NCBI RefSeq assembly: GCF_900168195.1
Contig: NZ_FUYX01000004.1
Location: forward strand, 62,001-126,000
Source: Allobosea thiooxidans
Lineage (GTDB): Bacteria; Pseudomonadota; Alphaproteobacteria; Rhizobiales; Beijerinckiaceae
Length of the DNA stretch: 64,000 bases
Direction: 5' to 3'
Shown in pieces: positions 27,923 to 37,121 of the stretch (its first letter is position 1; each line of letters opens with the position of its first letter). The notes below the pieces were generated by a model. It made no database searches and had not been told where the DNA came from. It saw only the letters and a list, made by a program, of their open reading frames with translations. The position numbers and the translations under genes were made by a program.

Positions 27923-29337
27923 GCCACGCCCCGTCCCGATCCGTGCAGGCCGTCTTCACCACCGGCCCGCTGATGCGCCATGTCGCGGTGATGACCGCGA
28001 CAGGCTCGATCGGCCTGATGGCCGTCTTCGTCGTCGACCTGCTGTCGCTGCTCTACGTCTCCTGGCTCGGCCGGCCGGAGGCGACCGCCGGCGTCGGCTT
28101 CGCCACCATCGTGCTCTATCTGATGGTGTCGGTGAATGTCGGCCTGATGATCGCCGTCACGGCCCTGACCTCGCGCAGCATCGGCGCCGGCGAACGCGAG
28201 GCCGCAAGGCGCATCGCCAGCTCGACCATGGTCCTGATGGCGCTGATCGCGCTCGCGCTATCGCTGGCGGCGCTACCGCTGCTGCCCTGGCTGCTCGACC
28301 TGCTGGGCGCGCATGGCGAAACCCGTGCGATCGCGCTCTCCTTCCTGCATATCGTCCTGCCCTCCAACGTGCTGATGGCGATCGGGATGGGCTTCTCCGG
28401 CATCCTGCGCGCCATCGGCGACGCCCGCCGCGCCATGTTCGTGACGCTGGGCGGCGGCATCGTCACGGCCGGGCTCGACCCGCTGCTGATCTTCGGCTTC
28501 CACCTCGGCCCCGACGGCGCCGCCATCGCGATCGTGCTGGCACGCATCATCATCGTCGCCATCGGCTTCCACGGCACCGTCATCCGCCACGGCATGATGG
28601 CACGGCCGCGGCTCGACGCCATCCGGCAGGACAGCGCCCGCACCTTCGCGATCGCCGGCCCGGCGATCCTGACCAACCTCTCCAATCCGATCGCGAACGC
28701 CGTCTTCGCCGGTGTCGTCGCCCGCTTCGGCGACGCGGCGGTCGCGGCGCTGGCGATCATGGACCGGCTGGTGCCGGTCGCCTTCGGCGCGCTGTTCGCG
28801 CTGTCGGGCGCGGTGGGCCCGATCCTCGGCCAGAACTGGGGCGCCGGCCGCTTCGACCGGATGCGGCGCGGCCTGACCGATTCCGCGATCTTCGCAGCGG
28901 GCTGCGTCGTGATCTCCTGGCTCCTGCTGCTGTCGCTGAGCGGCGTCATCGTCTCGGCCTTCCATGCGACCGAGCTGACGGCGGAGCTCGTCGTGTTCTT
29001 CTGCCTGATCGCCGGACCGATGTGGCTCTTCGTCGGCATGCTCTTCGTCGCCAACGCCGCCTTCAACAATCTCGGCATGCCGTTCCTGTCGACGCTGTTC
29101 AGCTGGGGCCGCGCCACGCTCGGCACGATGCCCTTCGCCTTCCTCGGTGCGCAGCTCGCCGGGCCGAAAGGGGCGCTTGCCGGCTCGGCGCTCGGCGCCG
29201 TCGCCTTCGGAGTGCTGGCGCTGATCTTCGCCTATCGCGGGATCAGCCGGCTGGAACGCGAGGCGCTGCAGCGCCAGGCCCGGGTTGAGTTGCCAGACCA
29301 TGACACCCTGCTATCGTCCTCGGAGGCACGGAGCTGA
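27919..29337 (+). CDS. MATE family efflux protein
   Basis: Multidrug and toxin extrusion type exporter, 472 aa with 12 predicted helices in two similar halves: VLPSNVLMAIGMGFSGILRAIGDAR in the N half and MDRLVPVAFGALFALSGAVG in the C half. The coupling ion is probably Na+ or H+; the substrate cannot be read from sequence. Start is GTG overlapping the antiporter stop. The adjacent CPA2 gene could recycle the coupling ion, which is speculative. Confidence 0.93.
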   Translation: MSHAPSRSVQAVFTTGPLMRHVAVMTATGSIGLMAVFVVDLLSLLYVSWLGRPEATAGVGFATIVLYLMVSVNVGLMIAVTALTSRSIGAGEREAARRIASSTMVLMALIALALSLAALPLLPWLLDLLGAHGETRAIALSFLHIVLPSNVLMAIGMGFSGILRAIGDARRAMFVTLGGGIVTAGLDPLLIFGFHLGPDGAAIAIVLARIIIVAIGFHGTVIRHGMMARPRLDAIRQDSARTFAIAGPAILTNLSNPIANAVFAGVVARFGDAAVAALAIMDRLVPVAFGALFALSGAVGPILGQNWGAGRFDRMRRGLTDSAIFAAGCVVISWLLLLSLSGVIVSAFHATELTAELVVFFCLIAGPMWLFVGMLFVANAAFNNLGMPFLSTLFSWGRATLGTMPFAFLGAQLAGPKGALAGSALGAVAFGVLALIFAYRGISRLEREALQRQARVELPDHDTLLSSSEARS

Positions 29338-29357
29338 AACCGGCCCGGGAGGCGTCC

Positions 29358-30266
29358 ATGATGAATCTGTTCGATATCATGCAATCGGCCCAGAACGGTC
29401 AGGCGATGCAGAACCTCGCCCGGCAATACGGGCTGAGCCAGCAGCAGACGCAAGCCGCCCTCGACGCCCTGCTGCCCGCCTTCTCGATGGGGCTGCAACG
29501 CCAGACGCAGGACCCCTACGCCTTCGGCTCGCTGGCCCAGATGATGACCGCCTCGCCCTATGCCCGCTTCTTCGAGGCGGCCGGCAGCGGCATTCCCTCC
29601 GGCGCCCAGACCGCCGGCAACGACGTGCTCGGCCAGCTCTTCGGCTCGCGCGAGGTCAGCCAGGCGATCGCCGCGCAGGCGGCAGCGACCAGCGGCGTCA
29701 GCCAGGCGATCCTCAAGCAGATGCTGCCGGTCATCGCCGCCATGCTGATGGGCGGGCTGACCAAATCAAGCAGCAATGAAGGCCTCGGCGGCATCCTCGG
29801 CCAGTTCGCCGAGATGATGCGCGGCCAGATGCCGGGAATGCAGCCGGCTCCGCAGCAGCAACAGCCGCAGATGCCGGCGAATCCGTTCGAGGCCATCCTG
29901 AAAGGCATGTTCGGCCAGGGCGGGGCTCCGACGGAAGGCCAGCCGCAGGGGCGCCCGCAGGCGGATCCGAACGATCCCTTCGGCGGCGCGCTCGGCCAGA
30001 TTCTCGGCGGCATGTTCGGCGGCGCCGCCGCCGGATCGGAACCGGAGCCAGCGCCGCGCAGCGCCCCGCAGCGCCGTGCGCCGGCCCCCGAGCCCGAGCC
30101 GGAAGAAACCGAGGCTCCGCCCTCCCCGCAGGCGACGGGGCCCGGATCGATCGGCCTCGATGCGCTCAACCAGATGTTCGAGCATGGCCGCCAGATCCAG
30201 GACGACCATCAGAACGCGCTGAAATCGATCCTCGACGCCATGCTCGGCGGCGGCCAGCGCCGCTGA
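29358..30266 (+). CDS. DUF937 domain protein
   Basis: A 302-aa cytoplasmic protein. The N-terminal 140 residues form an alpha-helical DUF937 domain (MMNLFDIMQSAQNGQAMQNL, YGLSQQQTQAALDALLPAFS, ILKQMLPVIAAMLMGGL). A low-complexity Gln/Pro/Gly-rich linker follows (QQQQPQMPANP, GGALGQILGGMFGGAAAG), then a Glu/Pro-rich run and a short helix near the end. Twenty bases separate it from the MATE stop, so it probably belongs to the same operon. Function is not established for this family. Confidence 0.85.
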   Translation: MMNLFDIMQSAQNGQAMQNLARQYGLSQQQTQAALDALLPAFSMGLQRQTQDPYAFGSLAQMMTASPYARFFEAAGSGIPSGAQTAGNDVLGQLFGSREVSQAIAAQAAATSGVSQAILKQMLPVIAAMLMGGLTKSSSNEGLGGILGQFAEMMRGQMPGMQPAPQQQQPQMPANPFEAILKGMFGQGGAPTEGQPQGRPQADPNDPFGGALGQILGGMFGGAAAGSEPEPAPRSAPQRRAPAPEPEPEETEAPPSPQATGPGSIGLDALNQMFEHGRQIQDDHQNALKSILDAMLGGGQRR

Positions 30267-30315
30267 AACGTCAGGCCGAACGCGGCGGCGTCCGGCGCCC
30301 TCTCAAAGAGCCACA

Positions 30316-30333
30316 ACCCTCATCCTGAGGAGC
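30316..30333. repeat. Half-copy of palindromic repeat family B
   Basis: ACCCTCATCCTGAGGAGC matches one arm of the long inverted repeat found just before purD at 45.95-46.05 kb. It lies three bases beyond the stop of the chemoreceptor gene, between two convergent genes. Confidence 0.6.
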
Positions 30334-30336
30334 CGC

Positions 30337-32253
30337 TCAGGCCTGTCGCCGCTGCGACCAATCCCGATCCGCCTGCACCATGCTCGCCGCCAGGTCGCGC
30401 AGCTCGGCGACGTCGTCGCGCGTGCGGAAGCTGGCGACGAGATCATTGAGGCGTTGGATCTGATTGGCGAGCGCCGTGGCGGAAGCCGCACTCTGCTCGG
30501 CCAGCGCCGCGTTCTGCTGGGTCATCTCGTCCATATGGGCGACAGCCTGGCTCATCTCGTCGATGCCGTGCGACTGCTCGGTCGCGGCGGCGGAAATCTC
30601 CGAGACGGTGGCGGAGACCTTGCGCGAGGCTTCGACGATGCGCTCCAGCGCCGCGCCCGCCGAGCGGACGAGGCCGACGCCCTGTGCCACCTCGGTTCCG
30701 GATTCGGTGATCAGCGCGGTGATGTCCTTCGCCGCCTCGCCGGAGCGCTGCGCCAGCGAACGCACCTCCGAGGCGACGACCGCGAAGCCCTTGCCGGCAT
30801 CGCCGGCACGCGCCGCCTCGACTGCGGCGTTGAGCGCCAGCAGATTGGTCTGGAAGGCGATCTCGTCGATCACGGTGGTGATATCGGAGATCTTGCGCGA
30901 GGCCGCCTCGATGCGGGCCATCGCGTCGACCGCGTCATGGACGATGGCGCCGCCCTTGCGCGCCACGTCCATCGCCTCCTCGGCGAGCGCGACCGCCTGC
31001 TGCGAGGACTGAGCGGAGGCCTTCACGGAAGCCGCCAGCTCTTCGGTCGTCGCCGCCGTCTCCTCCAGCGAGGAAGCCTGCTCCTCGGTGCGCTTCGACA
31101 GGTCGTCGGCACCGGTGTTGATCTCCAGCGCCGCATTGCCGACGTCGCCGGAGGTCGCCTGGATCGTGCGGATCGTTTCGGCGAGATGGCCGACCGCGAG
31201 ATTGAAGTCGTCGCGCAGCTTCTCGTATTCGGCCGCGAGCTCGGCCTCGATGCGGCAGGTGAGATCGCCCCGCGACAGCCGGTCGAGCCCCTCGGCCAAC
31301 GCATCCATCACCTGGCGCTGCTCGGCGGCGAGGCGGTCCTGCTCGCGGGACCGGGCGGCGCGCTCCTGCTCGACGATCTGGCGCTGCGTCTCGGAAGCCT
31401 CGCGGCTCTCGGCCGTCTCCGCCTCGAGCCGCTGCACCGCGAGGCCATTCTCACGGAAGACCTGGACGGTACGCGCCATGGCGCCGATCTCGTCACGCCG
31501 CGCCTGGCCCTCGATCTCGACCGCATAATTGCCGGCGGCGAGATCGCCCATGCGCGCCTTGAGCAAGTCGAGCGGGCGGGTGATCGATTGTCGGGCGAGC
31601 AGCATCGCGCCGGCCAGCCCCAGCAGGGTGCCGGCGACGGTGAGGATCAATATCAGCCAGTCGAGCTGCTTGGCCTCGGCATCGAGCGCATGCGCCGTCG
31701 TCAGCGTGTCGCCCTTGATCGCGTCGTTGAGCTTCACCGCATCGGCGATGATGCTGCCGAAGGCCCGGTCGAGCTCGGACATCACCGAAAGAGCCGGCAG
31801 GTCCTCGTCGCGCGCGGCCTGGGCCGTGACGTCGTCGATCTTCGGCTTGAGTTCGGCGATCCGCCGGGACAGAACGTCGAATTCCGCGTGCTTCTCGGGG
31901 AAGCTGATCTTGGCGTTGACCAGCTGCTGCAGCGCGCGATCGTAGCCCTTGCGGACATCCTCGATGCTGGTCGCGTTCTGCTTCATGAACTCGGGATAGG
32001 CGATCGCCTTGTAGAGATCGCGCAGGATGGAGCTCGTCGCCAGCGTCGACTGCGCGGAATCGAGGATCGCGGTGGCGCGCTGGTCGATCAGATCGGAATA
32101 GGTCTTCTGGATCCGGGCATATTCCTGCCCGGCATAGAACGCCGTGCCCAGGCCGATGAGGCCCATCGCGATCAGCGGTATCGCGATCTTGGTGCGGATC
32201 CGGAGATCCTTGAGGCGGAAGGGCAGTTCCTTGAGGCGCAACGAGAGCTTCAT
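30337..32253 (-). CDS. Methyl-accepting chemotaxis protein
   Basis: Transmembrane chemoreceptor of 638 aa. Two membrane helices (about residues 22-45 and 190-212) flank a helical periplasmic sensor of the 4HB type. A HAMP domain (about 214-265) follows, then a long coiled region and the signalling domain with the CheA/CheW-binding hairpin [20 protein letters not shown] near 470-490. No C-terminal CheR-binding pentapeptide is seen (ends [12 protein letters not shown]). No che genes are nearby, so it must feed a distant array. Ligand unknown. Confidence 0.95.
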   Translation of the reverse strand: MKLSLRLKELPFRLKDLRIRTKIAIPLIAMGLIGLGTAFYAGQEYARIQKTYSDLIDQRATAILDSAQSTLATSSILRDLYKAIAYPEFMKQNATSIEDVRKGYDRALQQLVNAKISFPEKHAEFDVLSRRIAELKPKIDDVTAQAARDEDLPALSVMSELDRAFGSIIADAVKLNDAIKGDTLTTAHALDAEAKQLDWLILILTVAGTLLGLAGAMLLARQSITRPLDLLKARMGDLAAGNYAVEIEGQARRDEIGAMARTVQVFRENGLAVQRLEAETAESREASETQRQIVEQERAARSREQDRLAAEQRQVMDALAEGLDRLSRGDLTCRIEAELAAEYEKLRDDFNLAVGHLAETIRTIQATSGDVGNAALEINTGADDLSKRTEEQASSLEETAATTEELAASVKASAQSSQQAVALAEEAMDVARKGGAIVHDAVDAMARIEAASRKISDITTVIDEIAFQTNLLALNAAVEAARAGDAGKGFAVVASEVRSLAQRSGEAAKDITALITESGTEVAQGVGLVRSAGAALERIVEASRKVSATVSEISAAATEQSHGIDEMSQAVAHMDEMTQQNAALAEQSAASATALANQIQRLNDLVASFRTRDDVAELRDLAASMVQADRDWSQRRQA

Positions 32254-32363
32254 GCCGGCGACCCACGCTTCAACGCGGCCGCTCAGGACGGCGCGGCGGC
32301 CAGATTTCCGCCAAAATGGTGAAATTTGGGTTATTCCGAACGAGAGGCCATCAAATTTGATAC

Positions 32364-32394
32364 AAAAAAGGGCGGAAGCACGAAGCTCCCGCCC
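32364..32394 (-). terminator. Rho-independent terminator for the DUF1127 gene
   Basis: On the minus strand GGGCGGGAGC pairs with GCTTCCGCCC (one G-T pair) around TTCGT, followed by six T. It lies 24 bases after the stop of the DUF1127 gene. Confidence 0.88.
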
Positions 32395-32417
32395 ACAGGG
32401 ACGCTAGCACCAAGGGG

Positions 32418-32774
32418 TCAGGCGCAGCGTGCAACCGCAATATCGGTCTTGGCCAGCACCGGCTTGACGCCGGCATGGCGAAGGGCGTGGTCGCGACGCT
32501 CGGCGGCGGCGCTGGTCTGGGCACGCGAACGGGCGGCCAGCACGGTCGAGGGATCGCTGAACCACGGCGTCGCCAGCGCCCCGGCGACGTCGGAACGGAC
32601 CAGCCCGACATCCTTGAGCCCGCGCTCGTCGAGCTCGGCGAGGCGCAGCACCTCGCGGCGATGGATCAGCGCCCGCACCAGTTGGGCCACCCCGCCAAAA
32701 CCCGTGGCGGCGACACGCGTGGCGCCGGCCGAAACGGACGAGAGCGACTTCGCGGCAATGGTCATGAGCAGCAT
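32418..32774 (-). CDS. DUF1127 domain protein
   Basis: A 118-aa protein containing a DUF1127 (YjiS-like) segment near residues 35-65: HRREVLRLAELDERGLKDVG. Small DUF1127 proteins in alphaproteobacteria have been tied to stress adaptation and RNA turnover; this one is longer, with extra sequence on both sides. AGGAGG lies before the ATG and a strong terminator follows. It is divergently oriented to a LysR regulator 180 bases away, so that regulator is the obvious candidate to control it. Confidence 0.82.
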   Translation of the reverse strand: MLLMTIAAKSLSSVSAGATRVAATGFGGVAQLVRALIHRREVLRLAELDERGLKDVGLVRSDVAGALATPWFSDPSTVLAARSRAQTSAAAERRDHALRHAGVKPVLAKTDIAVARCA

Positions 32775-32955
32775 GACGGCCTCCTGGGGTGAGCGGAATG
32801 ACGGATACGATCGGATTTCCCCGCCCGGCCCGGACGCGCCATTGACCGCAGATCGGAGAGTGACTGAACGATAGCGAAGGGCTGGCCATCAGCCAAACGA
32901 ATGCTTATGATCTCTGACAACACTGATTTTGATGGACGCTACGGGGAGGTCGCCA

Positions 32956-33837
32956 ATGGCCCATGTGCTGGATGCCGATCAGCTCAAGACCTTCGTCGCC
33001 ATCGCCGATACCGGGTCTTTCACCCGCGCCGCCGAGATCGTCTTCAAGACGCAATCGGCGGTTTCCATGCAGATGAAGCGGCTTGAAGAACGGGTCGGGC
33101 GGCCCCTGTTCGGCCGCGACGGCCGCCATGCCAAGCTGACCGAGGATGGCGAGCGCCTGCTCGACTATGCGCGCCGCATCGTCCGGCTGAACCTGGAATG
33201 CGTCGCCTCCTTCGCCGATGCGGATCTCAAGGGCCGCATCCGGCTCGGCGTGCCGGACGACTATGCCGATCGCTACCTGCCGGAGATCCTGGCGCGCTTC
33301 GCGCATTCCAATCCGCGCGCCGAGGTCACGGTGGTCTGCGAGCCGACGCCGATGCTGGCCGAGCGGATCGCCACCGGCGACATCGACCTCGCCATCATCA
33401 CCCATGTCGAAAGCCGCGGCCAGGGTGAGATCATCCGCATCGAGCCGCTGCTCTGGGTCACTTCGGCCCGCCATGGCGTCCATGAGGAAGACCCGCTGCC
33501 GCTGGCGCTGGGGCGGCCGACCTGCAACTGGCGCCAGGCCGCGGTCGACGCGCTGGAGGCGAAGGGGCGCCGCTTCCGCGTGCTCTATGCGAGCTGGAAC
33601 TCGACCGCTGTCGGCGCCGCGGTGCTGGCCGGCCTCGCCGTCTCGGTGCTGCCGGAAAGCGCGGTCCGCCCGGGCATGCGCATCCTCGGCCCCTCCGAAG
33701 GCTACGCCACCCTGCCCTCCTGCAAGATCGGGCTGCTGCGCACCCGCTTCGACCCCTCGGTGCTGTCGAACGCGCTGGCCGAGCACATCATCCAGAGCCT
33801 GGACAATCTGGCGAGCTTCAAGACGGCGGCGGAATAA
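32956..33837 (+). CDS. LysR family transcriptional regulator (LrhA/HexA-like)
   Basis: LysR-type regulator of 293 aa. The winged-helix domain covers residues 1-65 (DADQLKTFVAIADTGSFTRA, QSAVSMQMKRLEERVG) and the effector domain follows (IRLGVPDDYADRYLPEIL). The Ser-Met-Gln-Met recognition helix and the PDDYAD stretch are like LrhA/HexA regulators. The ATG at 32956 was chosen because GGGGAGG lies six bases upstream; a TTG nine codons earlier is less likely. It is divergent from the DUF1127 gene, and LysR proteins commonly regulate their divergent neighbour and themselves. Confidence 0.93.
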   Translation: MAHVLDADQLKTFVAIADTGSFTRAAEIVFKTQSAVSMQMKRLEERVGRPLFGRDGRHAKLTEDGERLLDYARRIVRLNLECVASFADADLKGRIRLGVPDDYADRYLPEILARFAHSNPRAEVTVVCEPTPMLAERIATGDIDLAIITHVESRGQGEIIRIEPLLWVTSARHGVHEEDPLPLALGRPTCNWRQAAVDALEAKGRRFRVLYASWNSTAVGAAVLAGLAVSVLPESAVRPGMRILGPSEGYATLPSCKIGLLRTRFDPSVLSNALAEHIIQSLDNLASFKTAAE

Positions 33838-33853
33838 GTCGCGCGACCGGGAG

Positions 33854-34039
33854 CTAGGAGTCCTTCAGCTTCAGCCCCGGCAGAACGGCGGCGAGCATAT
33901 CGGAAACCTTCAGGCCGATCTGCGTCGCGGCGGCGACGATCGCCATGGAAACCAAGCCGGCGATGAAGGCGTATTCGATCGCGGTCGCCCCGCGCTCGTC
34001 GCCGACAAAATCTGCCATGGCCGTGCCGAACCGCTTCAT
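33854..34039 (-). CDS. Flp/Fap type IVb pilin
   Basis: A 61-aa prepilin-like protein. DERGATAIEYAFIAGLVSMA near residues 14-33 is the classic Flp signal: cleavage after the Gly before ATAIEY, with Glu at mature position 5 and a hydrophobic helix after it. No tad/cpa export or prepilin peptidase genes are in the window, so it is an orphan subunit here; assembly would depend on a machinery elsewhere. It converges on the LysR gene with only 16 bases between stops. Confidence 0.9.
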   Translation of the reverse strand: MKRFGTAMADFVGDERGATAIEYAFIAGLVSMAIVAAATQIGLKVSDMLAAVLPGLKLKDS

Positions 34040-34132
34040 GCCGCTAGGTTAGGCACAAGCTCCCCGCCAACTCGTTAATTTCCGTCGCGCAATGCGCCGC
34101 ATCTCGCATCGCGCGCCAGACGTCCCGCCGAG

Positions 34133-35512
34133 CTAGAGGGCGAGCTCGGTCATGACCGGCTCGACCTTGCCGTTCCAGGCGGAGCGGAAGCGCTCCTCCA
34201 GATCCTGGGCGAGGCTCCGCCGCCGCGCCACGATCTCATGCAGCGGCGCCAGGAAGACACTCTCGTCCTGCCCTGCCCCGTCGGCGCGGGCACGCCGGGC
34301 GAGGCCGGCCCGCGACAGTTCCAGCACCTCGGCCGCGACCTCATGCAGCGGGCGCCCGGCGACCGTCGCCGCGAGACCCTGCTTCGGCACGGCATCGCGC
34401 AGCGCCTGCCGCTCCTGCGCGCTCCAGCCCCGGACCAGATCCCAGGCGGCATCGAGGGCCGAGGTATCGTAGAGCAGGCCGACCCAGAAGGCGGGCAGAG
34501 CGGTCAGCATCTCGGGCGGGCCGGCATCGGCGCCGCGCATCTCGAGGAAGCGCTTGAGCCGCACCTCGGGGAACAGCGTCGAGAGGTGATTGGCCCAGTC
34601 CGACATGGTCGCGCGCTCGCCCGGCAGCTGCGGCAGCGTGCCGGCGAGCAGGTCGCGGAAGGAGGCGCCGGCGACGTCGTGATAGGTGTCGCCGCGCTTG
34701 ACGAAATACATCGGCACGTCGAGCGCCCAGTCGACGTAGCCCTCATAGGACATGCCCTCGTCGAAGGCGAAGGCGAGCATGCCAGAGCGGGCATTGTCGG
34801 TATCGCGCCAGATCTCGGAGCGCATCGACTGGAAGCCGTTGAGCTTGCGCTCCAGGAAGGGCGAGGAGGCGAAGAGCGCCGTCGCCAGCGGCTGCAGGGC
34901 CAGCGACACCCGCAGCTTGCGGACCATGTCCGCCTCGGTGGCAAAATCGAGGTTCACCTGCACGGTGCAGGTCCGGAACATCATGTCGAGGCCGAGCGTG
35001 CCGACCTTCGGCATGTAGTTCGCCATGATCTTGTAGCGCCCCTTCGGCATCACCGGCGTCTCGGCACGGGTCCAGAGCGGCGAAGCGCCGAGCGCGGCGA
35101 AGCCGATGCCGTGCGGCACGGCCACGGCCTTGACGTCGGCGATATGGGCGGCGAGCTCGGCCTGCGTCTCGTGCAGCGTCTCCAGCGGCGCGCCGGAGAG
35201 CTCGAACTGCCCACCCGGCTCCAGCGAGATCGCGCCGCCGCCCTCGGGGCCCGCGAGGCCGATGATGTTGCCGGCATCGACGATCGGCTCCCAGCCCAGC
35301 CGCTGCTGCATGCCTTCCAGCAGCGCGCGGATGCCGCCGGCGCCGGCGCGCCCCTCATAGGGAACGGGCGCGAGATCGCTGCGGTAAAACGGAAACTTCT
35401 CGTGCTCGGTGCCGATCCGGAAGGAAGAGGCCGGTTTTTCGCCGGCTTCAATCCAGGAAACCAATTCATCCTTGGACCCGATCGGGGTCGAATCGGACAC
35501 GTCGCGAGCCAT
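34133..35512 (-). CDS. gshA: Glutamate-cysteine ligase
   Basis: First enzyme of glutathione synthesis, joining glutamate and cysteine with ATP. It is the plant/alphaproteobacterial type (class 3), 459 aa from the ATG at 35512, which has GGAG five bases upstream; a longer open frame to 35614 adds unconserved sequence. Signature segments are GTEHEKFPFY near residues 36-45, EPGGQFELSGAPLETLHET, and MMFRTCTVQVNLDF. Single gene; gshB is not in the window. Confidence 0.96.
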   Translation of the reverse strand: MARDVSDSTPIGSKDELVSWIEAGEKPASSFRIGTEHEKFPFYRSDLAPVPYEGRAGAGGIRALLEGMQQRLGWEPIVDAGNIIGLAGPEGGGAISLEPGGQFELSGAPLETLHETQAELAAHIADVKAVAVPHGIGFAALGASPLWTRAETPVMPKGRYKIMANYMPKVGTLGLDMMFRTCTVQVNLDFATEADMVRKLRVSLALQPLATALFASSPFLERKLNGFQSMRSEIWRDTDNARSGMLAFAFDEGMSYEGYVDWALDVPMYFVKRGDTYHDVAGASFRDLLAGTLPQLPGERATMSDWANHLSTLFPEVRLKRFLEMRGADAGPPEMLTALPAFWVGLLYDTSALDAAWDLVRGWSAQERQALRDAVPKQGLAATVAGRPLHEVAAEVLELSRAGLARRARADGAGQDESVFLAPLHEIVARRRSLAQDLEERFRSAWNGKVEPVMTELAL

Positions 35513-35688
35513 GGGTGCTCCGGCAGAACAGACATGAGAGCCCGTCTCCCCGCGGCGAGCGCCGGGAAGCGGACATGGGAGGACAGACATAGGCGAGCGC
35601 CGGACGCTCGACAACGATCAGATCCCCGCATTCGCGAAAGGGCGACCGGCGCTGGCAGCAGGCCGGAACCGGCCAAGCGACCTCCTGC

Positions 35689-36435
35689 TCAGGGGCGCGG
35701 CCAGTCGCCCAGAACGGCCTGGACGAGGGAGAGCGCCGCGACGGCCGCCGTGTCGGCGCGCAGGATGCGCGGCCCCAGCGAGAGCGAGAGCGTGTTGGGC
35801 CGTGCCCGAATCAGCTGGCGCTCGGCCTCGTCGAAGCCGCCTTCCGGGCCGATCAGCACGGCCAGCGGCGCAGGCTTGTGCGCCGTCAGCGCCGCCACCG
35901 GGCTCGCCTGTTCCATCGCCTCGTCGCAGAACACCAGCAGCCGGTCGGGAGAAAGTCCGGCGAGCGCCGCCTCCAGTGGCTGCTCCGGAGCGACCTCCGG
36001 CAAAGCGAGCAGGCCGCATTGCTCGGCGGCCTCGACCGCGTTGGCGCGCATCCGGTCGAGATTGAGCCGCGAGACCTGAGTACGCCGGGTGATCACCGGC
36101 TGCAGCAGCCCCGCCCCCATCTCGACCGCCTTCTGCGCCATATAGTCGAGCCGCGCATGCTTCAGCGGCGCGAAAAGGTAATGCAGGTCGGGCGCCGGCG
36201 GCTGCTCCCTGACCTGCCGGAGAAGTGCGAGGCCGGCCTGCTTGCGCCCTTCCGGCACCACGTTCGCCAGCCATTCGCCGTCGCGGCCGTTGAAGACGAG
36301 CACGCCGTCTCCGGCCTTGAGCCGCAGGACGTTGAGCAGATAGTTGGCCTGCTCGCGCTCCAGCGGCAGGACGGCCTGCGCCGCAAAAGCCCGGTCGATG
36401 AAAAGCCTGTGGCGGGCGAGATCGGGAACGGACAT
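35689..36435 (-). CDS. rsmE: 16S rRNA m3U1498 methyltransferase
   Basis: Methylates U1498 of 16S rRNA using S-adenosylmethionine. From the ATG at 36435 the protein is 248 aa: an N-terminal PUA-like part (HRLFIDRAFAAQAVLPLE, LRLKAGDGVLVFNG) and a C-terminal SPOUT domain with the knotted SAM site LIGPEGGFDEAE and LGPRILRADTAAVAAL. An in-frame start at 36543 would add 36 unconserved residues. It precedes gshA on the same strand, 176 bases apart. Confidence 0.95.
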   Translation of the reverse strand: MSVPDLARHRLFIDRAFAAQAVLPLEREQANYLLNVLRLKAGDGVLVFNGRDGEWLANVVPEGRKQAGLALLRQVREQPPAPDLHYLFAPLKHARLDYMAQKAVEMGAGLLQPVITRRTQVSRLNLDRMRANAVEAAEQCGLLALPEVAPEQPLEAALAGLSPDRLLVFCDEAMEQASPVAALTAHKPAPLAVLIGPEGGFDEAERQLIRARPNTLSLSLGPRILRADTAAVAALSLVQAVLGDWPRP

Positions 36436-36626
36436 GGGCGCAAACGCTTCCTCGGATGGGCAACGGTTGTGGATGACGTGAAAAACGCCACAATCATCCT
36501 CTAGCAGCGGACGCTTCCCGACAGACGACAAGTAGACTCGCAAGGGTCGTTGGCGTTAACAGCGCCTGCTGTTAAGGACATCTTTAAAGATCGGCCGGCC
36601 TGGCCGGCAACTCGGAGACCGACATC

Positions 36627-37106
36627 ATGCGGCGCAGGATGGCTTCAGGCGTAATCGCGACGCTCGGCCTTGCCGTGGCCTCGTTCCTGGACGCCGCCCC
36701 GGCCAGCGCCCAGGTCTCGGGCTGCGAACAGATGCAGAAGCTCCTGACCGAGCGGCAGTCGATCGTCGCCCGGCTTTCGGCCGCGCAGAAGGCGAAGAAG
36801 AAGATGACGCCGCAGGAAGCCTGCAGCACATTCGGGCGCCTCTCCAACAATGGCGACGCCGCGCTCAAGTTCGCGACCGCCAACCAGGACTGGTGCCAGA
36901 TCCCGGCCTCCTTCATCGAGGGCATGCAGGCCGACAACAAGAAGGTCGCGACCTTCCGCGCCCAGGCCTGCAACGCGGTCAAGCAGCAGGCGGCGATGGA
37001 GCAGCGCGCGCGCAAGCAGGCGCAGGGCGCGAACCCCTTCGGCGGCGCCGATTCCATCACCAGCGGCGCGGGCGGCGGCATGCGCATCCCGCAAGGCGCG
37101 CTCTAA
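36627..37106 (+). CDS. Small exported protein of unknown function
   Basis: A 159-aa secreted or periplasmic protein; the signal peptide ends PASAQ. The mature part has four cysteines (SGCEQM, EACSTF, DWCQIP, QACNAV) that could form two disulfides, within mostly helical sequence, and a Gly-rich tail. No function recognised. It is divergent from rsmE, about 190 bases away, and 15 bases upstream of ubiA, so may be cotranscribed with it. Confidence 0.8.
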   Translation: MRRRMASGVIATLGLAVASFLDAAPASAQVSGCEQMQKLLTERQSIVARLSAAQKAKKKMTPQEACSTFGRLSNNGDAALKFATANQDWCQIPASFIEGMQADNKKVATFRAQACNAVKQQAAMEQRARKQAQGANPFGGADSITSGAGGGMRIPQGAL

Positions 37107-37121
37107 CCGGCGCGCGGCGCC

